Counted from the stretch's first letter, positions 1 to 5,999 are shown. The stretch: DNA of 5,999 bases from Trueperella sp. (GCA_012727825.1 JAAYGH010000185.1:1-5999), one strand, 5' to 3'. Numbers and translations: made by a program. Notes: a model not told the origin generated them from the letters alone.

Positions 1-1481
1 AAGCCGATAACGATAATGACCTCTTGGAGCGCCGCGAGTCCGCGCTCACCCGACGTCAGTACGATCGCTGCACACACCGAACCAATCGCGATGGCCCAGA
101 ACATGCTCTGGCGTCTCGGTGCGGGTTCCTCGTGACCGTTGGCCATCGCGTCCATGATGAGCGCGCCGGAGTCGATCGAGGTAATGAAGAACAGGGTGAT
201 GACGCCGAGGGCGACGATCGAGGTCAGGGCATAGAACGGGTAGTGGCCGAGGAACTGGAAGAGCGCCGACTGCACGTCACCCTGTTCGACGATCGTCTGT
301 GTAAGGTCGCCGCCCTGGCCGGCCACGGCCGTGGAGCGATCCTGCACGAACCCGTTGTAGCCGTAGATCGCCATCCAGATGAGCACGAAGCCCGACGGCA
401 GGCCGAGCGAGGCGAGCACGAATTGACGGATCGTGCGGCCCTTGGAAATTCGCGCCACGAACATGCCGACGAACGGCGCCCATGTCACCGTCCACGCCCA
501 GTAGAACACGGTCCAGCTGCCGGACCACGAGCCGCCGCCGAAGGTGTCGTTGAAGAATGCGAGCACGGGGAAGTCGGAGATGTAGCGGCCGGCGGATTCG
601 ACGATCGCCCGCATCGTGTCCGTCGTCGCGCCGAACATGAGGATGAAGACGAGAAGGAAGATGGCCGTGAGGATGTTGGCGTAGGACAGGCGCTTGATGC
701 CGCGATCCATGCCGGCGAGCACGCTCATGATGCCCACGGAGGTGATCAGCGCGAGAATCGCCGCCTGAACCCAGCCGGCGACCGGCACGCCGAGCACGTA
801 ATTCAGGCCGGAATTGATCTGGAGCGATCCCAGCCCGATCGACACCGCCAGACCAAAGACCGTGCCTACAATGGCCACGATGTCAATGAGTTTGCCCCAG
901 CGGCCGTGGATACCGTCGCCCAAAATTGGCTGGAACGACGACGATACGCGTGGCGGGAGCTTGCGCTTGTACGTGAAGTAGCCGAACGCCAGCCCTGGGA
1001 CGATCAAGATCGCCCACATGTGAATGCCGAAGTGGAAATTCGCGATGCTGAGGGCATCGAGGGCCGCTTCGTCCGTGAATGGATCGGTGCCAGCAAGTGG
1101 CGGGTTGGCGTAGTGATTCATCGGCTCGGCGACGCCCCAAAACATGAGCACGGCACCGACGCCGGCCGCGAACAGCATTCCGAACCAGGCCAGGCCGGAG
1201 TACTCGGGCGTGGCGTCGTCGTCGCCAAGTTTCACGCGCCCGTACCGGCTAAATGCGAGTGTGACGGCCGCGATGACCATGATGGTCACGGACAGGGTGA
1301 AGACCCAGCCCAGCTCAAAGCGTAAGAAGGTGGCGACGGTTCCGAAAGCGGATTGCACCGGCTGCGGGAATAGACTCATCGCGGCAGTAAAGACAATGAC
1401 GACGAGCGCAGATCCAAAGAAGATCGAAGGCGTTGTTCGAAGGCCGAGTTTTTCAGAAAGTTTCTGTGCAGCGGTTGACAC
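1..1481 (-). CDS. BCCT-family (betaine/carnitine/choline-type) secondary transporter, 3' end cut by window edge
   Basis: This is an integral membrane transporter of the BCCT family, which takes up compatible solutes or quaternary amines, usually with sodium. 493 codons are visible; the frame is open to the left edge and stops about at TM12, so the C-terminal tail is missing. The GTG at 1481-1479 is chosen as start because AGAGGAA lies 9 bases upstream and the only upstream in-frame stop is at 1547-1545. Family marks seen: MFWGVAEP (113-120), WTVFYWAWTVTWAPFVGMF (323-341) followed by ARISKGR, and ITSIDS (433-438), matching the Thr-Ser pair of the BetP Na2 site. By motif alignment with BetP, aromatic-box residues are changed: Trp189 is Phe151, Tyr197 is Leu159 and Trp374 is Thr331, while Trp194 (Trp156), Trp373 (Trp330) and Trp377 (Trp334) are kept. 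The TM3 GMGIG stretch reads GVGAV (107-111). Family assignment is firm; the substrate is not known and may not be glycine betaine. Confidence 0.94.
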   Translation of the reverse strand, partial: MSTAAQKLSEKLGLRTTPSIFFGSALVVIVFTAAMSLFPQPVQSAFGTVATFLRFELGWVFTLSVTIMVIAAVTLAFSRYGRVKLGDDDATPEYSGLAWFGMLFAAGVGAVLMFWGVAEPMNHYANPPLAGTDPFTDEAALDALSIANFHFGIHMWAILIVPGLAFGYFTYKRKLPPRVSSSFQPILGDGIHGRWGKLIDIVAIVGTVFGLAVSIGLGSLQINSGLNYVLGVPVAGWVQAAILALITSVGIMSVLAGMDRGIKRLSYANILTAIFLLVFILMFGATTDTMRAIVESAGRYISDFPVLAFFNDTFGGGSWSGSWTVFYWAWTVTWAPFVGMFVARISKGRTIRQFVLASLGLPSGFVLIWMAIYGYNGFVQDRSTAVAGQGGDLTQTIVEQGDVQSALFQFLGHYPFYALTSIVALGVITLFFITSIDSGALIMDAMANGHEEPAPRRQSMFWAIAIGSVCAAIVLTSGERGLAALQEVIIVIG

Positions 1482-1541
1482 TGGTAACGATTCCTCTGTT
1501 GACTCACAAAGAACTAGGATGAACGTCCTTCGCGTTGGTAC

Positions 1542-1571
1542 ACCCTAACAACAGCCTGTGGCGACCTTCAA
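1542..1571 (-). promoter_or_regulatory. Possible promoter of the BCCT transporter
   Basis: On the minus strand, TTGAAG (1571-1566) resembles a -35 box and TAGGGT (1547-1542) a TANNNT-type -10 box, 18 bases apart. Transcription would start near 1535 and give a leader of about 55 bases before the GTG at 1481. The -10 is weak (3 of 6 against TATAAT), so this is a suggestion only. The 1590-1629 dyad would lie directly upstream, where an activator or repressor could bind. Confidence 0.3.
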
Positions 1572-1589
1572 CTATGATGTGCGGACCGA

Positions 1590-1629
1590 ATTGCGAGATA
1601 TCCGCGATATTGCGGGTAAATCTCGCAAT
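1590..1629. promoter_or_regulatory. Nested 40-base inverted repeat (hairpin or operator) between arfB and the BCCT gene
   Basis: ATTGCGAGAT (1590-1599) is perfectly complementary to ATCTCGCAAT (1620-1629). Inside, CCGC (1602-1605) pairs with GCGG (1612-1615) around the loop GATATT. The two stems are separated by 2 and 4 unpaired bases. No T-run follows on either strand, so it does not look like an intrinsic terminator. It could be a regulator binding site for the downstream transporter or an RNA structure at the end of the arfB message. The repeated GATAT/GCGA words favour a protein binding site. Confidence 0.6.
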
Positions 1630-1669
1630 GAAATTTGACGGGATACGTAGTCGCCCAACTCGGCGTCGC

Positions 1670-1705
1670 AACTACTCAGGGTCGCCCAACTACTCAGAGT
1701 CACCC
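1670..1705. repeat. 18-bp tandem duplication spanning the arfB stop codon
   Basis: Two adjacent 18-base units at 1670-1687 and 1688-1705 begin AACTACTCAG and match at 16 of 18 positions. The right-hand copy encodes the last four residues (GDSE) and stop of arfB on the minus strand. The left-hand copy lies just past the stop and would read GDPE then stop in the same frame. A shorter echo (CGCCCAACT) occurs again near 1652-1660. It looks like slippage at the gene's 3' end. Confidence 0.8.
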
Positions 1706-2139
1706 GGCCGCACCCGCCGCCTTGTCGACTTCACCTGCGACCGCCGGCGCTTCGCATCGAGCCGACGCCTGACTGATGCTCGCGTGGGTTTCGTTCGTCG
1801 GCGGGGGACCGGAGGCGCGAGTGCTTGGCGGATCACGCTCGCCATTCGTTGGCGTGCCTCTTTCCGGTTGCGCATTTGAGAGCGATGCTCGGAGGCGCTG
1901 ATGGTGAGGACGGTGCCATCGAGCCGGTTTTTCAGGTGATGGAGTACTCGGCGCTGTTGGGCGGGGGTCAACGCCTCGGAGGCGGCGAGATCGATCGACA
2001 GCTGGACCTTCGTATCGGTCGTATTGACGCTCTGGCCCCCTGGGCCAGACGCCTTCGCAAACCGTTCGGTGAGCTCTGCCTCGGGAATCCGTAAGCCGTC
2101 GGGCACACCCGGCCCGGGCTCGATGTGCAAGCTGTTCAT
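1690..2139 (-). CDS. arfB: Alternative ribosome rescue factor / peptidyl-tRNA hydrolase ArfB (YaeJ type)
   Basis: This release-factor-like protein enters stalled ribosomes and hydrolyses peptidyl-tRNA without needing a stop codon. Its 149 residues fit the usual ArfB length of about 140. The catalytic GGQ motif is at 34-36 within KASGPGGQSVN, followed by the typical TKVQLSID strand. The decoding domains of RF1/RF2 are absent. The tail (about 113-144) is very rich in Arg and Lys (RRRTKPTR, VRRRLDAKRRR, STRRRVR), as expected for the ArfB tail that enters the empty mRNA channel. Start: ATG at 2139-2137, since an in-frame stop lies at 2151-2149; a TTG at 2145 is the only other choice. No strong ribosome binding site is visible. 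The gene begins 25 bases after the TPP-enzyme stop on the same strand, so it is probably translated from that transcript, although the functions are unrelated. Confidence 0.93.
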   Translation of the reverse strand: MNSLHIEPGPGVPDGLRIPEAELTERFAKASGPGGQSVNTTDTKVQLSIDLAASEALTPAQQRRVLHHLKNRLDGTVLTISASEHRSQMRNRKEARQRMASVIRQALAPPVPRRRTKPTRASVRRRLDAKRRRSQVKSTRRRVRPGDSE

Positions 2140-2152
2140 GCCGCAAAGTCTA

Positions 2153-2162
2153 CTGACGTCAG
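2153..2162. other. 10-bp perfect palindrome upstream of arfB
   Basis: CTGACGTCAG is self-complementary and lies in the 25-base gap between the TPP-enzyme stop and the arfB start. It could be a small operator, but ten-base palindromes also arise by chance, and it is too small to act as a terminator. Confidence 0.3.
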
Positions 2163-2164
2163 CA

Positions 2165-3934
2165 TTAGACTCTCGGTGATCTCTCCGCAGCGATTCCCCG
2201 CTGGACTATTTCCTCGAAGAAACGCGCGATTCCGCGGCGGATTTTCAGATCAACGATGACGAACCCCTCGGCCGGATTGGCACGTACCCAATCCGCGAGC
2301 TCGGCGATGTCGTCTTCCCGGCGCACGGTAATACCGGAGCCGCCGAGGGCCCGGCCAATGGCCGCGAAGTCACGGTCGCCGATCTCGGCCATGGTGAGCG
2401 AGAGGGAGCGCGGCTCGAATTGATGCCCTTCGGCGCCGTACCCGGCGTCGTTGAAGACCACCGCAATCTTCCGACCGGGTGCTTCGGCAAAGGTAATGAG
2501 ATCGGGCAGGGCCATTTGTAGCCCGCCGTCGCCGGAGACGAGTACGGTGGTGCGGTCTGGGCGGGCATAGGCTGCTCCCGCTGCTGCGCCAGTAGCGAGG
2601 CCGATGCACTTGTATGCCGTTCCCGATTGCACGAACGCCGCAGGGTCGGGGACCTCCCAGAACATTGTGGGCCAGCCGAGGAAATGTCCGCCGTCGGAAA
2701 CCACCGTGCGCTCGCGGGGGAGGGCCTCGTTGAGGGCCCGTGCGGCGATATCCGGGGCCACACGCTCGCCGGTTGAGCGGTCTTCGGTTTCGAAGGTGGG
2801 TGTAAATTCGACGATTGTCGACCAATGCGAAGGGCCGTCGAAGGCCGGCCACGTCCTGCTCTCGAACGTGCCGCCACGTGCGTTACCACTTGTTTCGGTG
2901 TCGGTCGCGCCGACGCCTTCTCGTTTGCCCAACGCAGCTCGAACTCGTGCGACCAGTTCGTCACCGAGCTTTGCGGCGTCGGCAAGCATCGTGATGTTTG
3001 CCCGCGGATGGAACTGCGTGTCGTCAAGAATGGACTGGATAATCGTGGCGTCGTCCGCAAAACTCGCGCCAAAGCGCATGGTGAATGGGGTCAACGTGGT
3101 TCCAACGGCGAGCACTGCGTCCGCTCGGCGCACGCGGTCAGCGATGTGATCCTCGGCAAAACCCCCGATACCGCCGAGGTTGCGCGGGTGATCTCCCCAC
3201 AGGTTTCGAGCCGCGGCCGTCGTGGCAAGGTCTGCGCCAAGCACATCCGCGAGATTCTTGAACTGCTGCGCGGCCCCCGCCGCCCACACGCCACGACCAC
3301 CTAAAATGAGTGGCCGTTTCGCGTCAGTCAGCACCTTGACGGTTTGCTCCAGTGCGGCATCGTCGATCGGGGGTCTCGCTGGTGCGATCAGCGCGAGGTG
3401 GTCTGCGCTGGGTTCAGCCGCCGGCTCTGTGACGAGGTGTTCAGGGATGACCAGGGCAACCGGCCGTGATTGGGCCAGTGCCATCTCGACTGCCCGCTTG
3501 ACGCGTGCCCCCACGCTGTCATTGCTCACCTGGGCGCCCGCCCCGGCCGTACCGAGACCAATCGCTGGCACGCCCAGGGATTCGAGGAGGTCGAACTCGT
3601 TGATATCCCAGGGTTTTGGCACATTGCCGCGTCCGCCCGTCACAAACACGAGTGGGATGCGCGCCTTGACCGACTCGGCCAACGCGGTGAGGGCATTCGT
3701 GAAACCGGCGCCGTACGTGGTCGTTGCTACAGCGAGTTTGCCGGAGGTCCGAAAAAAGGTGTCCGCCGCGGCAACCGCTCCCGATTCGTGCCGCACAGGA
3801 GTGACGGGCAGACCTGCCGCCTCGGCGTGGTGCAGGAAGTGCGCGTTACCCTCGCCCATAATTCCGAAAACGTGAGCGGTATGTGCGGCGAGAACTCGCG
3901 CAGCGACGGACGGAATCGTTGCGGAATCGGGCAT
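2165..3934 (-). CDS. Thiamine-pyrophosphate-dependent enzyme, acetolactate-synthase-like
   Basis: This 589-residue protein belongs to the TPP enzyme superfamily that includes acetolactate synthase, pyruvate oxidase and benzoylformate decarboxylase, which decarboxylate or ligate 2-keto acids. Domain order is usual: N-terminal pyrimidine-binding domain (about 5-175) with the activating Glu50 in RHESGA; a central domain (about 200-335) with the PLILGGRGVWAAGA segment; and a C-terminal pyrophosphate-binding domain (about 395-560) with GDG at 468-470 and Asn495-Asp496 after 24 residues, the metal/diphosphate motif. Differences from anabolic IlvB include TTYGAGFTN in place of the common TSGPGATN, ND instead of NN, and a polar linker at about 335-375. 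No IlvN-like small subunit lies nearby. The start is ATG 3934-3932, with GAGGAG 8 bases upstream; a start at 3973 would lack this site. It is divergent from the 4256 gene and probably leads an operon with arfB. The superfamily is certain; the substrate is not. Confidence 0.88.
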   Translation of the reverse strand: MPDSATIPSVAARVLAAHTAHVFGIMGEGNAHFLHHAEAAGLPVTPVRHESGAVAAADTFFRTSGKLAVATTTYGAGFTNALTALAESVKARIPLVFVTGGRGNVPKPWDINEFDLLESLGVPAIGLGTAGAGAQVSNDSVGARVKRAVEMALAQSRPVALVIPEHLVTEPAAEPSADHLALIAPARPPIDDAALEQTVKVLTDAKRPLILGGRGVWAAGAAQQFKNLADVLGADLATTAAARNLWGDHPRNLGGIGGFAEDHIADRVRRADAVLAVGTTLTPFTMRFGASFADDATIIQSILDDTQFHPRANITMLADAAKLGDELVARVRAALGKREGVGATDTETSGNARGGTFESRTWPAFDGPSHWSTIVEFTPTFETEDRSTGERVAPDIAARALNEALPRERTVVSDGGHFLGWPTMFWEVPDPAAFVQSGTAYKCIGLATGAAAGAAYARPDRTTVLVSGDGGLQMALPDLITFAEAPGRKIAVVFNDAGYGAEGHQFEPRSLSLTMAEIGDRDFAAIGRALGGSGITVRREDDIAELADWVRANPAEGFVIVDLKIRRGIARFFEEIVQRGIAAERSPRV

Positions 3935-4071
3935 TGATGAATCTCCTCGACCTTGAGAATGTAGGAGCCACAATACATGAGGGGCTCATCGTTTCCCGAC
4001 GGCATCTTCTGCTAACCCCCCGACCTTCTAACTCCCGGACCTTCGCCGATTTCCGCGGGCTACCCCTGCTA

Positions 4072-4150
4072 CCGGACATTTACCATGACTTTGAGCGTTT
4101 TCATCGATGTAAAGCCGGGAAATTGACGTTTTCTCCCGGTAAATGTCCGG
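4072..4150. promoter_or_regulatory. Widely spaced perfect 13-bp inverted repeat
   Basis: CCGGACATTTACC (4072-4084) and GGTAAATGTCCGG (4138-4150) are exact reverse complements separated by 53 bases. The left arm is nearer the TPP-enzyme gene and the right arm nearer the rightward gene, so two copies of one asymmetric regulator site facing each other, or a looping operator pair, is a reasonable reading. A long RNA stem is also possible. No regulator gene is visible in the window. Confidence 0.65.
4115..4139. repeat. Small inverted repeat inside the divergent region
   Basis: CCGGGA (4115-4120) is complementary to TCCCGG (4134-4139), with a 13-base A/T-rich interior that includes TTGACG. The right arm overlaps the second arm of the 13-bp inverted repeat, so the two structures would compete if they formed as RNA. 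No T-tract follows. Confidence 0.4.
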
Positions 4151-4155
4151 GTGGG

Positions 4156-4175
4156 TCGGTAAAACCAGTTACCGA
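4156..4175. promoter_or_regulatory. Operator-like 7-6-7 palindrome
   Basis: TCGGTAA (4156-4162) and TTACCGA (4169-4175) are perfect reverse complements around AACCAG. A 20-base dyad of this form is typical of a dimeric helix-turn-helix repressor site. It ends 14 bases before the proposed -10 box, so a bound protein would cover the -35 position. It shares the GGTAA/TTACC core with the 13-bp inverted repeat just upstream. Confidence 0.55.
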
Positions 4176-4189
4176 GCATCCCGCTCGCG

Positions 4190-4195
4190 TAGAAT
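4190..4195 (+). promoter_or_regulatory. Likely -10 box for the rightward two-gene unit
   Basis: TAGAAT matches TATAAT at 5 of 6 positions. The -35 is poor: TTACCG at 4169-4174 is 15 bases upstream and inside the operator-like palindrome. Transcription would begin near 4202, past the ATG at 4196, which supports translation from the ATG at 4256 with a leader of about 54 bases. Confidence 0.45.
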
Positions 4196-4255
4196 ATGGA
4201 GATATTCTTCCGACCGCCTGAGTTTTTTCTGGCGCCCATCGATTTGAGGCATCCC

Positions 4256-5245
4256 ATGTCTGCGAGCGATCTCCACGATTTCTGGGCCTGGTGGCTTGGC
4301 CGCAAAGACCGCCTCGATGAGGCGATATGGGCAGGCACGTTTGATGAGCAGATTGACGAGATCACGACGGCACTGGGCAAGGTTGATGAGCGCCTCGGGT
4401 GGGAACTCGCCCCGGGTGAGGAGAGCCGCAACCAACTGATTATCACGGCAGGGGGCGATCCAGAGGTTCGCCCCCTAGCCCGGCGCCTGCTTGCCGCTGC
4501 GCCGGATGCCGACGAAGCGTGGTCATATTCCGACATGCGCCCACCGCGTAGCCTCGATAGCGGTCTTTTGATCGGCGAGAGTGAGCTGGTCTACGGAGAT
4601 GCCACGTTCATTTTCAAGCCGAATACCCACTCGATGGACATCACGATCCACCACCCTCTGCTCGCATCGCTACCCGCATCTGATCAGGTCCAGATTTCTT
4701 TCATGATCCTCGATGCGGCGATCGGCGAGCGAGCCACCGAACTGTGGATCGATGCTGTCGACAATTCACCGAGGCCCCTCCCGAATGCTCACCACATCTC
4801 TGAGCTGCCGGCCATCGTGTCTCAGCTCGAAGGCCACGTACTCGAAGATGGCGACATGTCGTGGGTTGTGCTCGAAGCCCGCGGAGCGGACCATCCGATG
4901 TTCGCCCGCAAACTCGCGCGTCTCCGATCGGTCCTCAATCCCAACTTCGACACGCACGTAGCGGTAGAGGTGCCGTATCGCGGGAATGAACACGGTTTGC
5001 CAACCGAATCTGCGATGCACGACCTCGAAAAATTTGAGAAAACGCTCGATGAAGGGATGGGTTCGGACGGGCGGCTTGTGGTCGTCGAAACTGGCGGGGG
5101 CCGGCGCACGTTCCACCTCTACGTCGATTCCACCACCGCGGCGTTGGGTTCCATTGAGCACGCAGCCGCCGAGTGGAAGCACGGAGACGCGAATATTAAC
5201 TACGAATCAGACCCAGGCTGGCACGCCGTTCGCCACTTCGGGTAA
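4256..5245 (+). CDS. Uncharacterised protein with C-terminal DUF695/RraB-like domain
   Basis: The product has 329 residues, no signal peptide and no membrane segment, so it is probably cytoplasmic. Two parts can be seen. The N-terminal part has FWAWW (9-13), LGWE (47-50), a strand plus GGDPE (59-70) and an AAPDADEAWSY segment (80-90), a pattern I associate with a conserved but uncharacterised domain. The C-terminal part (about 231-329) has an acidic helix leading to DGRLVVVET, then GRRTFHLYVD, ending with DPGWHAVRHF. This fits the DUF695 / RraB-like fold pattern from memory. The frame is open back to an ATG at 4196, but 4256 is preferred: GAGG lies 7 bases before it, and the 4196 ATG overlaps the proposed -10 region. 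The protein is acidic, as usual for RraB-like folds. The EcsC-like gene follows after 39 bases and is probably co-transcribed. Function unknown. Confidence 0.85.
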   Translation: MSASDLHDFWAWWLGRKDRLDEAIWAGTFDEQIDEITTALGKVDERLGWELAPGEESRNQLIITAGGDPEVRPLARRLLAAAPDADEAWSYSDMRPPRSLDSGLLIGESELVYGDATFIFKPNTHSMDITIHHPLLASLPASDQVQISFMILDAAIGERATELWIDAVDNSPRPLPNAHHISELPAIVSQLEGHVLEDGDMSWVVLEARGADHPMFARKLARLRSVLNPNFDTHVAVEVPYRGNEHGLPTESAMHDLEKFEKTLDEGMGSDGRLVVVETGGGRRTFHLYVDSTTAALGSIEHAAAEWKHGDANINYESDPGWHAVRHFG

Positions 5246-5284
5246 CTATAAGCCGAGCAAGCCCCACGATCACTGGAGATCACT

Positions 5285-5999
5285 ATGAGTGATGAACCCA
5301 CGCCGGAGAATGAATGCTCGACCGCGGATCGCGCGGATCGCGCGGATCCCGCCGACCCTGCCGACTCCACCGACCCCGCAGATAATCCCGCGAGTCGTGG
5401 TGAGGAGATGCTTTCGAGTCATGGTGAAGAGATACTTCGCGACATGTCGGAAGCACAGCTGGCTGAGGCCCAAGAGTATGCGCTCGAATTCCTCAAGCAG
5501 GTTTTGCGCTTGCGTGGTGTGCGAATTGACCGCGAGCAATTTTTACAAGCAGAACTCCACCGCCGGGGCGTCGGGCGTGACGACATCGCGGTGGCCATCA
5601 CCAAATATCCGGCAGCCGCCAACATTTCGCTTGTGACCCTCGACGAGATTGCCGATGCCCTGATCACATTCGAAACCCGGAAATCATCCGCTATTTCGTT
5701 CGGTGCCGGCGTACCAGGTGGTAGCGCGATGCTCGGAACAGTGCCTGGCGATCTCGTACAGTTTTACATCCATGCCTTTCGAATCATGCAAAAGCTCGCG
5801 TATCTTTACGGCTGGCAGTCGTTTCTCGAGGAAACCGAGGATATTGACGACGAAACGCTCGGCATCTTCGCGAGCTTCCTTGGCGTCATGATGGGCGTCC
5901 AAGGAGCATCCGGAAGTCTCGCCCTTTTCGCAAACAACATGGCTCGCCCCGCAATCGAAAAGCAAATTTCCAAGCAAGCCCTGACTAAAACGGTTTGGT
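5285..5999 (+). CDS. Hypothetical EcsC-like protein, 3' end cut by window edge
   Basis: 238 codons are visible and the frame is still open at the right edge. The start is ATG 5285 with GGAG 6 bases upstream, 39 bases after the preceding gene. Residues 14-34 are a low-complexity Ala-Asp-Arg/Pro repeat, followed by an acidic/helical region (about 40-75). The conserved core begins near 136: a Gly-rich, moderately hydrophobic segment with GVPGG (142-146), VPGDLVQFY (153-161), then IMQKLAYLYGW (167-177). An acidic turn (182-190) and a second Gly/Ala-rich segment (FASFLGVMMGVQGASG, from about 195) follow. The Gly-Gly / Pro-x-Asp-Leu / Tyr-Gly pattern resembles EcsC-family proteins, which are poorly understood and thought to be membrane-associated. 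The family call is tentative; the gene itself is well supported by its ribosome binding site, length and codon use. Confidence 0.8.
   Translation, partial: MSDEPTPENECSTADRADRADPADPADSTDPADNPASRGEEMLSSHGEEILRDMSEAQLAEAQEYALEFLKQVLRLRGVRIDREQFLQAELHRRGVGRDDIAVAITKYPAAANISLVTLDEIADALITFETRKSSAISFGAGVPGGSAMLGTVPGDLVQFYIHAFRIMQKLAYLYGWQSFLEETEDIDDETLGIFASFLGVMMGVQGASGSLALFANNMARPAIEKQISKQALTKTVW
5324..5386 (+). repeat. Degenerate 9-bp tandem repeat coding for Ala-Asp-X
   Basis: Seven 9-base units begin with exact GCGGATCGC copies and decay rightward, encoding A-D-R, A-D-R, A-D-P, A-D-P, A-D-S, T-D-P, A-D-N. The repeat stays in frame, so changes in copy number would not break the gene. It probably forms a flexible, charged N-terminal linker. 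Confidence 0.8.

Larger units (their letters stand above)
3935..4255. other. Divergent intergenic regulatory region
   Basis: These 321 bases separate two genes transcribed outward. Reading frames crossing it look like chance frames. The right half (4072-4195) is dense in dyads containing GGTAA or TTACC, listed separately. The left half (3956-4070) contains the leader of the TPP-enzyme gene; apart from its GAGGAG ribosome binding site I see no convincing promoter, riboswitch or attenuator there. Confidence 0.7.

Noticed and set aside
24..1325. 433-codon open frame on the plus strand opposite the BCCT gene
   Set aside because: It is rich in Arg, His, Asp and Glu with no recognisable domain, while the opposite strand encodes a clear BCCT transporter. 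Long antisense frames are expected in GC-rich coding DNA.
1590..1629. Intrinsic terminator after arfB
   Set aside because: The stem is good but is followed by no T-run on either strand, and the loop region is long.
1670..1705. CRISPR-like or attachment-site repeat
   Set aside because: Only two adjacent units with no spacers, and no integrase, tRNA gene or cas gene nearby.
2245..3875. Several other long frames on both strands within the TPP-enzyme gene
   Set aside because: They overlap an intact enzyme with catalytic motifs, have no ribosome binding site support and show biased, low-information composition.
3935..3973. ATG at 3973 as start of the TPP enzyme
   Set aside because: The extra 13 residues would run through the GAGGAG ribosome binding site that fits the ATG at 3934, and the family's N terminus begins shortly after residue 1 of the shorter form.
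4196..4255. Upstream ATG at 4196 as start of the DUF695-like gene
   Set aside because: It lacks a ribosome binding site and abuts the TAGAAT -10 box, so it would lie before the expected transcript start; the extra 20 residues show no conserved feature.
5684..5977. 97-codon minus-strand frame near the right edge
   Set aside because: It is opposite the EcsC-like gene, which has a ribosome binding site and a conserved-looking core; the minus frame has neither.

Overview
The window looks like a GC-rich chromosomal segment from a Gram-positive, probably actinobacterial, organism. The grounds are high-GC third codon positions, a GTG start, purine-rich ribosome binding sites and the style of the proteins. 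The genus cannot be read from the sequence. Five protein-coding genes are visible. No RNA genes, insertion sequences, CRISPR arrays or phage genes were found.

Left part (1-3934), all on the minus strand. In the direction of transcription: a 589-residue thiamine-pyrophosphate enzyme of the acetolactate-synthase superfamily (3934 to 2165); 25 bases later, the small peptidyl-tRNA hydrolase / ribosome rescue factor ArfB (2139 to 1690); then a 208-base gap; then a BCCT-family transporter (1481, running off the left edge). The gap holds an 18-bp tandem duplication across the arfB stop codon, a nested 40-base hairpin and a plausible promoter for the transporter. The transporter has the BCCT fold signatures, but most of the aromatic box that binds trimethylammonium groups in BetP is replaced, so its substrate may be unusual.

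Middle (3935-4255). A 321-base non-coding region lies between the divergent TPP-enzyme and rightward genes. It is rich in dyads built on GGTAA/TTACC, including a widely spaced perfect 13-bp inverted repeat and a 7-6-7 operator-like palindrome just upstream of a good -10 box.

Right part (4256-5999), plus strand. A two-gene unit: a 329-residue protein with an FWAWW N-terminal domain and a C-terminal DUF695/RraB-like domain, followed after 39 bases by a protein resembling the EcsC family, with a degenerate Ala-Asp-X repeat near its N terminus, cut by the right edge. Neither has a known function that can be assigned from sequence. The pair, controlled from the dyad-rich region, is the least explained part of the window.
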